64,000 nucleotides of DNA from CALXVA01 sp944393025 (lineage in GTDB: Bacteria > Bacillota > Clostridia > TANB77 > CAG-508), in contig OZ007016.1 of NCBI GenBank assembly GCA_963931445.1, forward strand, positions 1,116,001 to 1,180,000, given 5' to 3'. Shown here one piece after another: positions 10,785 to 20,608 of this stretch. Position 1 is the stretch's first letter, and the number at the start of each line of letters is the position of its first letter. The notes beneath the pieces are model-generated. The model worked only from the letters and a program-made list of their open reading frames with translations. It did not search any database and was not told where the DNA came from. The position numbers and the translations under genes are program-made.

Positions 10785-10798
10785 TAAACAACTGTTTG
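10785..10798 (-). promoter_or_regulatory. Candidate LexA (SOS) box of recA
   Basis: The palindromic CAAACAGTTGTTTA on the minus strand resembles the Gram-positive SOS box CGAACRNRYGTTYG at 11 of 14 positions. It lies right after the recA -10 element, where a repressor would block transcription. Confidence 0.6.
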
Positions 10799-10799
10799 T

Positions 10800-10827
10800 A
10801 TTATATCTTATTTTTTTTATTTGTCAA
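10800..10827 (-). promoter_or_regulatory. Sigma-A promoter of recA
   Basis: Minus-strand TTGACA and TATAAT, both matching consensus, are separated by 16 bases and lie about 30-60 bases upstream of the recA start codon. Confidence 0.8.
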
Positions 10828-10862
10828 TACTTATTTTTAAATTTTATTATTTATTTTATAAC

Positions 10863-12449
10863 TTATTGTCTATACCAATTTTCAAAATTATGGTATGCAC
10901 TATAATTGTTAGGATTAACATCTCCTGTTAATCTTATATTATATATTAATTTTTCTTTATTTCTATATAAGCATATATATGGAACTTCATCTTCATATAT
11001 TTCTATTATTCTGTTATATTTTTCTATTAATAATTGCTTGTCAGAAATATTTTTTATATCACTTAATATAGTAGTTATTTCTTCATTTTTATAATTTGCT
11101 ATATTATTTTCACCTAAAAAATAAGTTAAATCTGGGCTGTACCCATTATTTACTCCTGTAATAATCATATCATAATTTTTATTTTCTAAATAATTCTCAT
11201 ATGATGAATTTGATACTTTATATAGATAAACATTTATTCCTATATTTTCTAGTTGTTCTTCTATTAGCTCTGCTACCTTTACTCTTGTTTTATCACTATT
11301 ATCTACAACTAAATCTATATTTAAATATTGTGTTGTATAATCTTGTGTTTTTCTCCAATAACCATATTTGTATTCCCATCCAGCATTAATTAAAACTTCT
11401 TTTGCTTTTTCTTGAGAATAATTAGAAGTGCTCTCTTTGTTATATAAATAGCTTCCATAATCTATTGGAAATGAAGAAACATAATAATTATTACTAAATA
11501 CTGATGAATTTATTTTATTTTTATCTATAGCATAATTTATTGCTTGTCTTACTTCTTTATTAGCCAATACTCCTGAATTACAATTAATACTAATAAAATC
11601 TAATTCTCTGCCTTTATATTCTTTATTTACAAAACCTATAGTACCTATATAATCTTGAGCATTTGCATTAGAAGTACATACTAAATCTATATTTCCTATT
11701 TTTAAACTATTGTATGCATCTCCTATTGTACCAAAAAAATTAATAATAACTTTACTAATTTTTATTTCTATTTTATCTTTCTCTCTCCAATTTTCATTTT
11801 TTTCAAGCTCCATATAATCTTCTGTAGCTTTTGTTACCTTAAACATGCCCGTAGCTTTTGGAGCTAATCTAGATTTATAAAAATCTTCATCTTTAAATTG
11901 TGAATTTGAAACAATAGGAAAAATTAAATTATATTCAAAAAATGGTTCTTCCTCTTTTAAATTTATTCTTACTGTATTAGTTTCTATTATTTCCACAGTA
12001 TCTATGTTTTTAACATTATCTGAATATATTGATTTACCTTTTTTTAATTGCTCTATAGTATATTTTACATCTGTTCCTGTTACATTACTTCCATCTTCCC
12101 ATTTTAAATTATCTTTTAATTTTACTAAATAAACTCTATTATCTGTTTTAGACCATTCTTCTGCTAAGCATAATTCTATTTCGTAATTCTCATTTAATTT
12201 TAGTAATGGTTCATATAAAATAGTAGATAAGCTGATAATGTCTTTATTTTTAGTTATAAGAGGATTAATGTTATCAAAATCTGAAATACCAATATTTAAA
12301 ATAGACTCTTCATTACTTGCTAGTTGGTTATTATTTACTTCATTTATAGCAATTTCATCTTTTTTCTCAAAATTCATTTTATAAACTGCAAATGCTATTA
12401 TACCTATTGCAAATAATATAAACAAATACTTAATTATATTGAATTTCAT
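10863..12449 (-). CDS. ABC transporter substrate-binding protein (SBP family 5, peptide type)
   Basis: This 528-residue protein has an N-terminal hydrophobic helix (about residues 8-24) that would anchor it to the outer face of the membrane; I see no lipobox Cys. The family 5 signature is present (PLLKLNENYEIELCLAEEW, then LKDNLKWEDGSNVTGTDVKYTI), as are the later NKEVRQAINYAIDKN and the Tyr/Asn-rich C-terminal lobe. Such proteins capture oligopeptides or similar ligands for a permease. No permease or ATPase genes are adjacent, so it may be an orphan or have a regulatory role. Confidence 0.85.
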   Translation of the reverse strand: MKFNIIKYLFILFAIGIIAFAVYKMNFEKKDEIAINEVNNNQLASNEESILNIGISDFDNINPLITKNKDIISLSTILYEPLLKLNENYEIELCLAEEWSKTDNRVYLVKLKDNLKWEDGSNVTGTDVKYTIEQLKKGKSIYSDNVKNIDTVEIIETNTVRINLKEEEPFFEYNLIFPIVSNSQFKDEDFYKSRLAPKATGMFKVTKATEDYMELEKNENWREKDKIEIKISKVIINFFGTIGDAYNSLKIGNIDLVCTSNANAQDYIGTIGFVNKEYKGRELDFISINCNSGVLANKEVRQAINYAIDKNKINSSVFSNNYYVSSFPIDYGSYLYNKESTSNYSQEKAKEVLINAGWEYKYGYWRKTQDYTTQYLNIDLVVDNSDKTRVKVAELIEEQLENIGINVYLYKVSNSSYENYLENKNYDMIITGVNNGYSPDLTYFLGENNIANYKNEEITTILSDIKNISDKQLLIEKYNRIIEIYEDEVPYICLYRNKEKLIYNIRLTGDVNPNNYSAYHNFENWYRQ

Positions 12450-12585
12450 ATTTCCTCCATTTTTTAGTATATATTTTTTACAGTAATAACTATATAATAT
12501 TTTAGTGTTTTTTTCAACTATTTTTTCTAATTAAAGTTTGTTATACACTAGTAATTATATGTATATTTTTTTACATACAATTAAA

Positions 12586-12616
12586 AAGGACCACATCTAT
12601 TTGTATGTGCCCCCTT
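12586..12616 (-). terminator. Terminator of spoVS
   Basis: On the minus strand AAGGGGGCACAT pairs with ATGTGGTCCTT across a short loop and is followed by a T-run. It lies about 20 bases after the spoVS stop. Confidence 0.75.
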
Positions 12617-12634
12617 AATATATAATAAAATTAA

Positions 12635-12898
12635 TTATTTTCTAGACTCTACTATAAGTTTTATACCTGTTCTATCTTCTCCTTCCACTTCTACTTCTGC
12701 AAATGCAGGTATACAAACTAAATCTACTCCCGCTGGTGCTACAAATCCTCTTGCTATTGCTACAGCTTTTACAGCTTGATTAAGTGCTCCTGCTCCTATT
12801 GCTTGCATTTCTGCTTTGTTAGATTCCTTTACCAAACCTGCGATAGCTCCTGCTACTGAATTTGGATTTGATTTTGATGAGATTTTTAAAATTTCCAT
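12635..12898 (-). CDS. spoVS: Stage V sporulation protein S
   Basis: This 87-residue Alba-like protein is nearly invariant in spore formers; the sequence shows the conserved SKSNPNSVAGAIAG start, the AIGAGALNQAVKAVAIARG core and the RTGIKLIVE end. In Bacillus it supports septation, stage V development and coat or cortex assembly, probably by nucleic-acid binding. GGAGG precedes the ATG. It follows a ymdB homologue, as in Bacillus (rny-ymdB-spoVS). The 130-base gap between them shows no clear gene. Confidence 0.96.
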   Translation of the reverse strand: MEILKISSKSNPNSVAGAIAGLVKESNKAEMQAIGAGALNQAVKAVAIARGFVAPAGVDLVCIPAFAEVEVEGEDRTGIKLIVESRK

Positions 12899-13028
12899 TT
12901 TTGCCTCCTATATTTTTTTATTTGTTTTAATCAACGAATATATTTATATTACAATTTCTGGAAATTGTCTATAGGTTTTTGGAAAAAAAAGGAAAAAGTC
13001 ATCGTGTGCTTTCGACATATTTTGACAC

Positions 13029-13802
13029 TTAATTATAATTTATTCTATATACTTTTATGGTTTTACAATTAGTCTCATCAATTTCAAAAATACAACCATT
13101 AAATATTGCTTCTCCTTCTGCTAACTTATATCTTTCTGGAAGTGAAGTTAAAAATCTTTTTATAGATACAGATACATCCATTCCTATTACAGAGTTTTTA
13201 GGTCCTGTCATTCCTAAATCTGTTATATAACCAGTTCCTTTGTCTGTTATTTCCTCATCAGCTGTTTGTACATGTGTATGAGTACCAAAAATAATGTTTA
13301 CTTTTCCATCTAAATAATGTTTCATTGCAATTTTTTCTGCTGTTGCTTCAGCATGAAAATCAATTATAATTATATCTGCTTCTTTATTTAATTTATTTAC
13401 TAACTCATCAGCTACTAAAAATGGATTTTCTGATAATACATTCATATCAGTTCTTCCTATTAAATTAATAACTGCAATTTTCTTTCCTTTACATTCATAT
13501 ATGTTATAACCTTTACCTGGTAAACCTTTAGAATAATTTGCCGGTCTAATAATTTTTGGATTCTCAATAAATGTAAAAATATCTTTTTTTCCCCATGTAT
13601 GGTTACCCATTGTTATTGTATTTATCTTCATTTTTAATAGAGTATTAAAATCTTTTATCGTAAGTCCCATTCCACTTGATGTATTTTCTGCATTTACAAT
13701 TGTAAAATCTATGTTTTCATTTTCTATTATTTTAGGCAATGTTTCTTTTAGTTTATTTAAACCTATCTCTCCTACAATATCTCCTATTGCTAATATTTTC
13801 AT
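13029..13802 (-). CDS. ymdB: YmdB family metallophosphoesterase
   Basis: This 257-residue protein matches the YmdB/TIGR00282 family. The start has IGDIVGEIGL with a metal-binding Asp, then NAENTSSGMG, GNHTWGKKDI, DFHAEATAEK and GTHTHVQTADEEI, which supply the metal-ligand Asp, Asn and His residues. The Bacillus protein is a cyclic-nucleotide phosphodiesterase affecting biofilm and motility decisions. Its position upstream of spoVS is conserved in Firmicutes. Confidence 0.92.
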   Translation of the reverse strand: MKILAIGDIVGEIGLNKLKETLPKIIENENIDFTIVNAENTSSGMGLTIKDFNTLLKMKINTITMGNHTWGKKDIFTFIENPKIIRPANYSKGLPGKGYNIYECKGKKIAVINLIGRTDMNVLSENPFLVADELVNKLNKEADIIIIDFHAEATAEKIAMKHYLDGKVNIIFGTHTHVQTADEEITDKGTGYITDLGMTGPKNSVIGMDVSVSIKRFLTSLPERYKLAEGEAIFNGCIFEIDETNCKTIKVYRINYN

Positions 13803-13948
13803 TTTTATCTTCCCTTCTCATTACCATCTAAATTAATAATTTTAAATGTTTTTTTGCTTTATATTTTCCTTGTATATTATACCATATATACTTATATGTT
13901 GTAAAATAAAAGGAAAAATTGGAAGAAAATCCTCCAATATATTTTGTT

Positions 13949-15097
13949 TTATATGTTATCTGCTAATTCTTTTAGTTTTTCCATACTATCTTTATTCAAT
14001 TTTGATTTAATACTTACTAAAGGATCAATTATTTCTATTTCTTTCATTTCTTTTAAGATATTTTTCATACATTTTCCAGCAGATGGTGCCCATGAGCCAT
14101 TTTCAATAATTCCAACTTTTCTTTTTTGATAATTTCTATCTTTTAAACGAATTAAAAATTGTTCCATTGATGGAAATAGACCAGCATTATAGCTAGAAGA
14201 TGCAAGAACTAATTTAGAAAATCTAAATGCATTAGCTACTGATTCCGCCCAATCATCTCTTGTAAGGTCTGTTAATAACACATTTATTCCTTTTTCTTTT
14301 AGTATTTTTTCCAACTTTTTAGCTGCTTCTAATGTATTACCATAGATTGAGCTACATGCAATTAATACGCCATCTTCTTCTGGCTCATAACTACTCCATA
14401 TATTATATTTATCTATATAGTATTCTAAATTTTCTGTTAGTGTTGGTCCATGTAGTGGACATATAATCTTAATATCTAAATTAGAAACTTTTGTAAGTAA
14501 TGACTGTACTTGCATACCATATTTTCCAACTATACCTATATAATATCTTCTTGCTTCATCTAACCAATTATCTTTTTTATCTAATGAACCAAATTTTCCA
14601 AATGCATCTGCTGAAAATAATATTTTTTCTGTCTGTTCATAAGTAACCATAACTTCTGGCCAATGTACCATTGGTGCCATAAAGAATTGTAATTTGTGTA
14701 TACCTATGTCTAAAATATCTCCTTCTTTTACTATAACTTTTCTAGCAGATATATCTTCTTCTCCTAAAAAAGCTGATAGTATATTAAATGTAAACATATT
14801 TCCTACTATTTTCATATTTGGATACCTTTTAATTAAAGTACCTATATTATATGCATGATCTGGTTCCATATGTGATACTATTAAGTAATCTGGTTCTTTT
14901 TCTTTAAGTGTTTCTTGCAAATTTTTTAACCATATATCTGTTACTTCTTTATCTATAGTATCTAATATTACAGTTTTTTCATCTTTTATAATATATGAGT
15001 TGTAACTCATACCATTTTTTAAATTATATTGTCCTTCAAATAAACATAAATTATTATTGCTTGTGCCAATATTTATAATATCTTTTAAAGTTTCCAT
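13949..15097 (-). CDS. Flavodiiron protein (FprA-type A-type flavoprotein)
   Basis: Cytoplasmic O2 or NO reductase that protects anaerobes. The N-terminal beta-lactamase-like domain has the diiron ligand motif HMEPDHA (about residues 76-82), a later His in MVHWPEV and the Asp of SADAFGKFG. A C-terminal flavodoxin domain starts near residue 245 (LIACSSIYGNTLEAAKKL, the FMN phosphate loop). Its length of 382 residues is typical. No rubredoxin gene is adjacent. Confidence 0.92.
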   Translation of the reverse strand: METLKDIINIGTSNNNLCLFEGQYNLKNGMSYNSYIIKDEKTVILDTIDKEVTDIWLKNLQETLKEKEPDYLIVSHMEPDHAYNIGTLIKRYPNMKIVGNMFTFNILSAFLGEEDISARKVIVKEGDILDIGIHKLQFFMAPMVHWPEVMVTYEQTEKILFSADAFGKFGSLDKKDNWLDEARRYYIGIVGKYGMQVQSLLTKVSNLDIKIICPLHGPTLTENLEYYIDKYNIWSSYEPEEDGVLIACSSIYGNTLEAAKKLEKILKEKGINVLLTDLTRDDWAESVANAFRFSKLVLASSSYNAGLFPSMEQFLIRLKDRNYQKRKVGIIENGSWAPSAGKCMKNILKEMKEIEIIDPLVSIKSKLNKDSMEKLKELADNI

Positions 15098-15153
15098 TTT
15101 TATTTTTCCTTTCTATGTATCTTTTACTTTTTATAATTAATATATCACAAAAA

Positions 15154-15190
15154 ATAAAAATACTCTATATTTTTTATTGAGTATTTTTAT
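15154..15190 (-). terminator. Terminator after metK
   Basis: ATAAAAATACTC pairs perfectly with GAGTATTTTTAT across a 13-base AT loop. It lies between the end of metK (15269) and the start of the flavodiiron gene, with T-rich flanks on both strands. Confidence 0.65.
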
Positions 15191-15268
15191 TTAATATATA
15201 AAATATTATTTTATTATAATTTACAATAACATATTTTAAAGCAATTTGCTGTAAATTCCTTTTAGATA

Positions 15269-16375
15269 TTATATCTTTATTACTTTTTCCCAAGGTAAAT
15301 CTTTTTTACCAAAATGTCCATAGTTTGTTGTTTTTGTGTAAATTGGTTTTTTTAAATCTAAATATTTAATAATTTCGTTTGGAGTTAAGTTAAATTTTTC
15401 TTTTACCAATTTTACTAACTCTTCATCTGATTTTTTTCCTGTATTAAATGTATTTATATATATTGAAAGTGGTTCTTTCATTCCTATACCATAAGATATT
15501 TGTATTTCACATTTATCACAATAACCATTTGCCACAAGATTTTTTGCAATATAGCGGAGCATATATGCTGCACTTCTATCTACTTTACTTGCATCTTTTC
15601 CTGAAAAAGCTCCTCCTCCATGTCTACTATAACCACCATAAGTATCTACTATAATTTTTCTACCTGTTAGCCCTGTATCTCCCAAAGGACCACCTATTAC
15701 AAATCTTCCTGTAGGATTTACATAAATTTTAGTATTTTCATCTATCATATCACTTGGTACAACAGCTTTAATTACTTTTTCTATTATATCTGTTTTTAAT
15801 TTTTCTTGGCTTATATTTTCATTATGCTGAGTAGATATTAGTATTGTTTCAATTCTTTTAGGTTTATTTTCTTCATATTCTACTGTTACTTGTACTTTTC
15901 CATCTGGTCGTAAATATGGCATAATTTTTTCTTTTCTAACCTCTGCTAATCTTTTTGCAAGTTTGTGTGACATATCTATTGCGTATGGCATATAGTTTTC
16001 TGTTTCATTTGATGCATACCCAAACATAATTCCTTGGTCTCCTGCTCCTCCAGTATCTACACCCATTGCAATATCTGTACTCTGTTTTGTAATATTAATA
16101 TCTATTTTACAAGTTCTATAATCTATATCTGTATTTTCATTATCATAGCCAATTTCTTTTATGACTTTTCTAACTAATTCTTCTACATTAACATCTGCTT
16201 TAGAAGTTATTTGACCTGCTATAGTTATAGTATTTTTAGATGCAAAAGTTTCTACTGCAACTCTTGAATTTTCGTCTTGTTTTAAATATTCATCTAATAT
16301 AGTATCTGATATTAAATCACATAATTTATCTGGATGACCTTCTGTTACACTTTCTGATGTAAAATATTTTTTCAT
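15269..16375 (-). CDS. metK: S-adenosylmethionine synthetase
   Basis: Makes S-adenosylmethionine from ATP and methionine. The start MKKYFTSESVTEGHPDKLCD and the signatures GAGDQGIMFGYA and GGGAFSGKDASKVDRSAAY are diagnostic. At 368 residues it is slightly shorter than the usual 385-400, with a compact middle region, but all conserved blocks are present. It sits 25 bases after an ABC exporter gene, so there is no room for its own leader or SAM riboswitch; it may be read through from the exporter operon. Confidence 0.95.
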   Translation of the reverse strand: MKKYFTSESVTEGHPDKLCDLISDTILDEYLKQDENSRVAVETFASKNTITIAGQITSKADVNVEELVRKVIKEIGYDNENTDIDYRTCKIDINITKQSTDIAMGVDTGGAGDQGIMFGYASNETENYMPYAIDMSHKLAKRLAEVRKEKIMPYLRPDGKVQVTVEYEENKPKRIETILISTQHNENISQEKLKTDIIEKVIKAVVPSDMIDENTKIYVNPTGRFVIGGPLGDTGLTGRKIIVDTYGGYSRHGGGAFSGKDASKVDRSAAYMLRYIAKNLVANGYCDKCEIQISYGIGMKEPLSIYINTFNTGKKSDEELVKLVKEKFNLTPNEIIKYLDLKKPIYTKTTNYGHFGKKDLPWEKVIKI

Positions 16376-16399
16376 TTTTTTGCTCCTTATTTTTTATAT

Positions 16400-18268
16400 T
16401 TATTCTAGCTCAAATGCACCTGTATATAATTGATAATATACACCTTTCAAATCAATTAAGTAATCATGTTCTCCTCTTTCTATAATTCTACCATGATCCA
16501 TAACCATAATTGCTTTTGAATTTCTTACAGTTGAGAGTCTATGTGCTATTACAAATACTGTTCTACCTTCCATTAATTTATCCATTCCATCTTGAACTAT
16601 TTTTTCTGTTCTTGTATCTATTGAGCTTGTTGCTTCATCTAGTATCATTACTGGTGGGTTATTTACTGCAACTCTTGCTATGGATAAAAGCTGTCTTTGT
16701 CCTTGTGACAATTCTGACCCATTTCCAGTAAGTTTTGTATCATATCCTTTTGGTAATCTTTCTATAAAATCATGGGCATTTGCAAGTTTTGCAGCTTCTA
16801 TAACTTCTTCATCTGTAGCATTCTCATTACCATATTTTATATTTTCCTTTATTGTTCCCGTAAATAAATTTGTGTCTTGTAGTACCATTCCAAGAGATCT
16901 TCTTAAATCTCCTTTTTTTATTTTATTTATATTAATTCCGTCATATCTAATTTTTCCATCTTCAATATCGTAAAATCTATTTAGTAAATTAGTAATTGTT
17001 GTTTTACCTGCACCTGTTGCACCAACAAATGCTATTTTTTGTCCTGGTTTTGCATATAGACTAATATCATGAAGTACAGTTTTTTCTGGAACATATCCAA
17101 AGTCTACATTTTGCATTTCAATATGTCCTTTAAGTTCAACATATTCTAACCTGCCATCATGATGTGGATGCTTCCAAGCCCATAAACCTGTTCTTTCTTT
17201 TACTTCTACTAATTTATCTCCTTCTCTTTTCACATTAACTAATGTTACATATCCATTATCTTGTTCTGGTTCTTCATCCATCATTTCAAAAATTCTTCCA
17301 GCACCAGCCAAAGCCATAATAATTGCATTCATTTGGTTCATTACCTGATTTACTGGTTGTGTTAAATTTCTTGTAAGTTGTAAAAATGATACTATTGTTC
17401 CTACAGAAAGTACTAAATTTCCACTTAAAGCTAGGATAGTTCCTACAATTGCAATTAATACATATTGTAAATTACCTAAATTGTTTGCAATAGGCATCAT
17501 TATATTAGAATATTTATGTGCTCTATACATATCTTCATTTAATTGTTCATTTAATTTGTCAAATTCTTCTTTTGCTTTTTCTTCATGTGTAAACACTTTT
17601 ATAACTTTTTGTCCATTTAGCATTTCTTCGATATAGCCATTTACTTTTCCTAAAGAAGCCTGTTGACTTATAAAGTTTTTGGAACTTTTTGAAGCAATTT
17701 TCCTTGTTATAAATACTGTTAAAAATGAAAATATTACTATAAATATTGTTAATATTGGATTTAAATATACCATTGCACATAATATAGCTATAATACTAAT
17801 AATTGACATTATACAAAAAGGTAAGCTTTGTGCAAACATTTGTCTTAATGTATCAGTATCATTTGTATAATGACTCATTATATCTCCATGTGTATGTGTG
17901 TCAAAATATCTAATTGGAAGTGCTTCCATTTTATCAAACATTTCATCTCTTATATCTTTAAGAACTCCTTGAGATACTACAGCCATTAATCTATTATATA
18001 AATATGAGCTTAGCATACCTACTAAATATATAATTACCATAATGCCTATAGCTCCTAGTAACCCAGTATATACAGGATTTTCCTGTCCTAATAGAGGAGT
18101 AATATAATCATCAATTAATATTTGTAAAAATAGTGAACCTGCAACTTGCGCAATACTGCTAAATATTATACAAATAAATACTATAGCAAATTGTTTTTTA
18201 TATTTTTTTGTTATATATCCTAATAGTCTTTTTACAGTTCCTTTTCTTATTTGTATTTTCTTATTCAT
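16400..18268 (-). CDS. Heterodimeric ABC exporter subunit, MdlB/YheH-like
   Basis: The start is the ATG at 18268, with GGGAGG eight bases upstream and overlapping the stop of the partner gene (ATGAATAA). A six-helix ABC exporter membrane domain occupies about residues 25-320. A linker with an unusual insert (Trp/His-rich TGLWAWKHPHHDGR, about 358-371) precedes the ATPase: Walker A GATGAGKTT, signature LSQGQRQ, Walker B VMILDEATSSIDT, H-loop IAHRLST. The canonical catalytic Glu here suggests this half carries the competent ATPase site. Family members export drugs, lipids or peptides; induction by a MarR regulator suggests a drug-efflux role. Confidence 0.9.
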   Translation of the reverse strand: MNKKIQIRKGTVKRLLGYITKKYKKQFAIVFICIIFSSIAQVAGSLFLQILIDDYITPLLGQENPVYTGLLGAIGIMVIIYLVGMLSSYLYNRLMAVVSQGVLKDIRDEMFDKMEALPIRYFDTHTHGDIMSHYTNDTDTLRQMFAQSLPFCIMSIISIIAILCAMVYLNPILTIFIVIFSFLTVFITRKIASKSSKNFISQQASLGKVNGYIEEMLNGQKVIKVFTHEEKAKEEFDKLNEQLNEDMYRAHKYSNIMMPIANNLGNLQYVLIAIVGTILALSGNLVLSVGTIVSFLQLTRNLTQPVNQVMNQMNAIIMALAGAGRIFEMMDEEPEQDNGYVTLVNVKREGDKLVEVKERTGLWAWKHPHHDGRLEYVELKGHIEMQNVDFGYVPEKTVLHDISLYAKPGQKIAFVGATGAGKTTITNLLNRFYDIEDGKIRYDGININKIKKGDLRRSLGMVLQDTNLFTGTIKENIKYGNENATDEEVIEAAKLANAHDFIERLPKGYDTKLTGNGSELSQGQRQLLSIARVAVNNPPVMILDEATSSIDTRTEKIVQDGMDKLMEGRTVFVIAHRLSTVRNSKAIMVMDHGRIIERGEHDYLIDLKGVYYQLYTGAFELE

Positions 18269-20003
18269 CTGTATTTCCTCCCTTCGTTTGAGATTCATAT
18301 ACTTCTTTATATATTTTGTTATTTTTTAAAAGTTCATTATGTGTTCCAAAACCATTTATTTTTCCATTATCCATAACAATTATTTTGTCACAATCTTCTA
18401 CTGATGAAACTCTTTGTGCGATAATTATTTTTGTTGTATTTGGAATTTCCTCTTTAAATGCTTTTCTAATTAAACTATCTGTTTTTGTGTCTACTGCACT
18501 TGTTGAGTCATCTAATATTAATATTTTAGGATGTTTTAAAAGCGCTCTTGCAATACATAATCTTTGTTTTTGTCCTCCAGATACATTTGTACCACCTTCT
18601 TCAATATATGTGTTATATCCATCTGGAAATTGTGATATAAATTCATCTGCTTGTGCTAATTTACATACTCTTTTTACATCTTCATCAGTAGCATTTTCAT
18701 CTCCCCATTTAATATTTTCTGTAATTGTACCTGAAAATAATACATTTTTTTGAAGTACACAAGCTACCTGGTTTCTAAGTGATTCAATATGATATTTTTT
18801 TACATTTTGTCCTCCTACTAAAAGTTCTCCTTCTGTTACATTATATAACCTTGGAATTAAATTAACTAAACTAGACTTTCCGCTTCCTGTTCCACCAATT
18901 ATTCCAACTGTTTCTCCTGACTTTATTTTTAAATTAATATTTTTTAAACATTCTTTCTTTTTACTATTTACATAGCTAAAACTAACATTTCTAAATTCAA
19001 TTGATCCATCTTTTACTTCTGTTATTGGCTTTTTAGGATCTTTTATATCAGATTCTGTATTTAATACTTCTACAATTCTTTCTGCTGATGATTTTGATAT
19101 TGCAATCATAACCATTACCATAGAAAGCATCATTAAACTTGATAATATTTGTATAGAATATGTAAACATTGTCATAAGTTCACCTGTTGTAAGTTCAGTC
19201 ATACCTGTTTGTATTATTATTTTAGCTCCAAACCATGATATTGCTAAAATACAAGAATAAATTGCAAATTGCATTAATGGACTAATACATGCCATAATTT
19301 TTTCTGCTTTACTAAAATCTTCAAATATACTTTGAGAAACTTTTCCAAACTTCTTTTTTTCCTTTTCTTCTATTACAAAAGATTTAACAACTCTTATACC
19401 TGCAACATTCTCTTCTACGACATTATTCAGATTATCATAAGTTTTAAAAACTCTTTTCATAATAGGATGAACTCTCGTTATTATTGAATACAAGCCAATT
19501 GCAAGTATTGGTATTATTACCAAAAATACTAAAGATAACTTAGGACTTATTGATATCGCAAAAAATAATGAAGTTATTAACATAAGTGGTGTTCTTATTG
19601 CAATTCTTATAGTCATTTGAAAAGCATTTTGTACATTTGTAACATCTGTTGTAAGCCTTGTTACTAAACTACTTGTAGAAAAAGTATCTATATTTGTAAA
19701 AGAAAAATCTTGTACTTTATAGTATAAATCTTTTCTTAAATTTTTGGCAAAGCCTGATGATGCTTTAGCTGCAAATCTACCAGACAAAATTCCAAATATT
19801 AAAGATAAAACTGCACATAAAATTAATTCTAAGCCTATTTTATATACTAAATTCATTTCTCCACCATATACACCATCATCTATTAATTTTGCCATAAGAA
19901 GTGGTATAATAATTTCTAATACTACTTCAATTGCAACACAAATTGGTGTTAATATGCTAGCAGTTTTATATTCTCTTATTGATTTCATTAATTTTTTTAT
20001 CAT
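18261..20003 (-). CDS. Heterodimeric ABC exporter subunit, MdlA/YheI-like
   Basis: This 580-residue half-transporter has six membrane helices (about 15-300), then the ATPase domain with Walker A GGTGSGKSS, signature VSGGQKQR and Walker B ILILDDSTSAVDT. Asp follows the Walker B Asp where the catalytic Glu is expected, and the H-loop is IAQRVSS (Gln instead of His). Both changes mark the degenerate-site partner of a heterodimer. The partner gene overlaps its stop by eight bases, indicating translational coupling. The marR gene ends six bases from its start region. Confidence 0.92.
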   Translation of the reverse strand: MIKKLMKSIREYKTASILTPICVAIEVVLEIIIPLLMAKLIDDGVYGGEMNLVYKIGLELILCAVLSLIFGILSGRFAAKASSGFAKNLRKDLYYKVQDFSFTNIDTFSTSSLVTRLTTDVTNVQNAFQMTIRIAIRTPLMLITSLFFAISISPKLSLVFLVIIPILAIGLYSIITRVHPIMKRVFKTYDNLNNVVEENVAGIRVVKSFVIEEKEKKKFGKVSQSIFEDFSKAEKIMACISPLMQFAIYSCILAISWFGAKIIIQTGMTELTTGELMTMFTYSIQILSSLMMLSMVMVMIAISKSSAERIVEVLNTESDIKDPKKPITEVKDGSIEFRNVSFSYVNSKKKECLKNINLKIKSGETVGIIGGTGSGKSSLVNLIPRLYNVTEGELLVGGQNVKKYHIESLRNQVACVLQKNVLFSGTITENIKWGDENATDEDVKRVCKLAQADEFISQFPDGYNTYIEEGGTNVSGGQKQRLCIARALLKHPKILILDDSTSAVDTKTDSLIRKAFKEEIPNTTKIIIAQRVSSVEDCDKIIVMDNGKINGFGTHNELLKNNKIYKEVYESQTKGGNTDE

Positions 20004-20009
20004 ATTTTT

Positions 20010-20456
20010 CTATTCCTCCTTCATTCCTTTTATATTTTTTTTCATTTTTTCTATTGTTCTTAAAAAATTTTCTAATTCTTTTTCTGATATGTTTTTAATT
20101 AATTCTTCATTTAATATTTTAAATGTTTCTTTTACTTCTTTATAGATTTCTTTACTTTTCTCTGTTAAAACTATTTTCTTTTGCCTAGCATCATTTTGTG
20201 ATGAAACTCTTTTAATAGTATAATTTTTTTCCATTGTAAGTAATGCACCAGATATTGTTGCTTTACTTATTTCAAATACTTCTTCTAGTTCTTTTTGATA
20301 TATTTCTCTTCCTTCATTTTCTATTAGGTATTTTACTATTTTAGCTTGCAATGGACTTGGATGAAATTTTATCTTTTTTTCTTTTGAAATAGAAAAAATT
20401 CTTTTACCTATTTCTACATCTAGCTTTTTTAATTCATTAGAAATATTTACCTCCAT
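20010..20456 (-). CDS. MarR family transcriptional regulator
   Basis: This 148-residue winged-helix protein shows LQAKIVKYLIENEGREIYQKELEEVFEIS followed by KATISGALLTMEKNYTIKRV and QNDARQKKIVLTEKSKEIY, the recognition helix and wing of the MarR family. It is the first gene of a three-gene operon with both halves of an ABC exporter and lies behind a promoter buried in a long palindrome, consistent with autorepression. The ligand is unknown. Confidence 0.9.
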   Translation of the reverse strand: MEVNISNELKKLDVEIGKRIFSISKEKKIKFHPSPLQAKIVKYLIENEGREIYQKELEEVFEISKATISGALLTMEKNYTIKRVSSQNDARQKKIVLTEKSKEIYKEVKETFKILNEELIKNISEKELENFLRTIEKMKKNIKGMKEE

Positions 20457-20528
20457 TTCATAATTCCTTTCAATTATATTACATTTTCACCTTTACTATG
20501 AATATGCTAAACAAATATAGCAAAAATT

Positions 20529-20583
20529 AGTAAGGTGCTTAACTAATATAACACTTTATATTATATTAGTCAATCACCTTACT
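20529..20583 (-). promoter_or_regulatory. Promoter embedded in a palindrome, probable MarR operator; may also terminate the upstream gene
   Basis: The arms AGTAAGGTG plus an AACTAATATAA-like half form an inverted repeat of about 23 bp per side with few mismatches. On the minus strand it contains TTGACT (20568-20573) and TATATT (20545-20550) with 17 bases between, so the -35 and -10 elements lie in opposite arms. A MarR dimer on it would block the operon. The hairpin also lies 26 bases after the stop of the gene ending at 20609 and could terminate it. Confidence 0.6.
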
Positions 20584-20608
20584 ATATTTTTTACAAAACA
20601 TTCACATT

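Noticed and set aside
16376..16400. SAM riboswitch or T-box upstream of metK or cysS
   Set aside because: metK starts 25 bases after the previous gene and cysS 40 bases after the PBP gene, so neither has room for such a leader.
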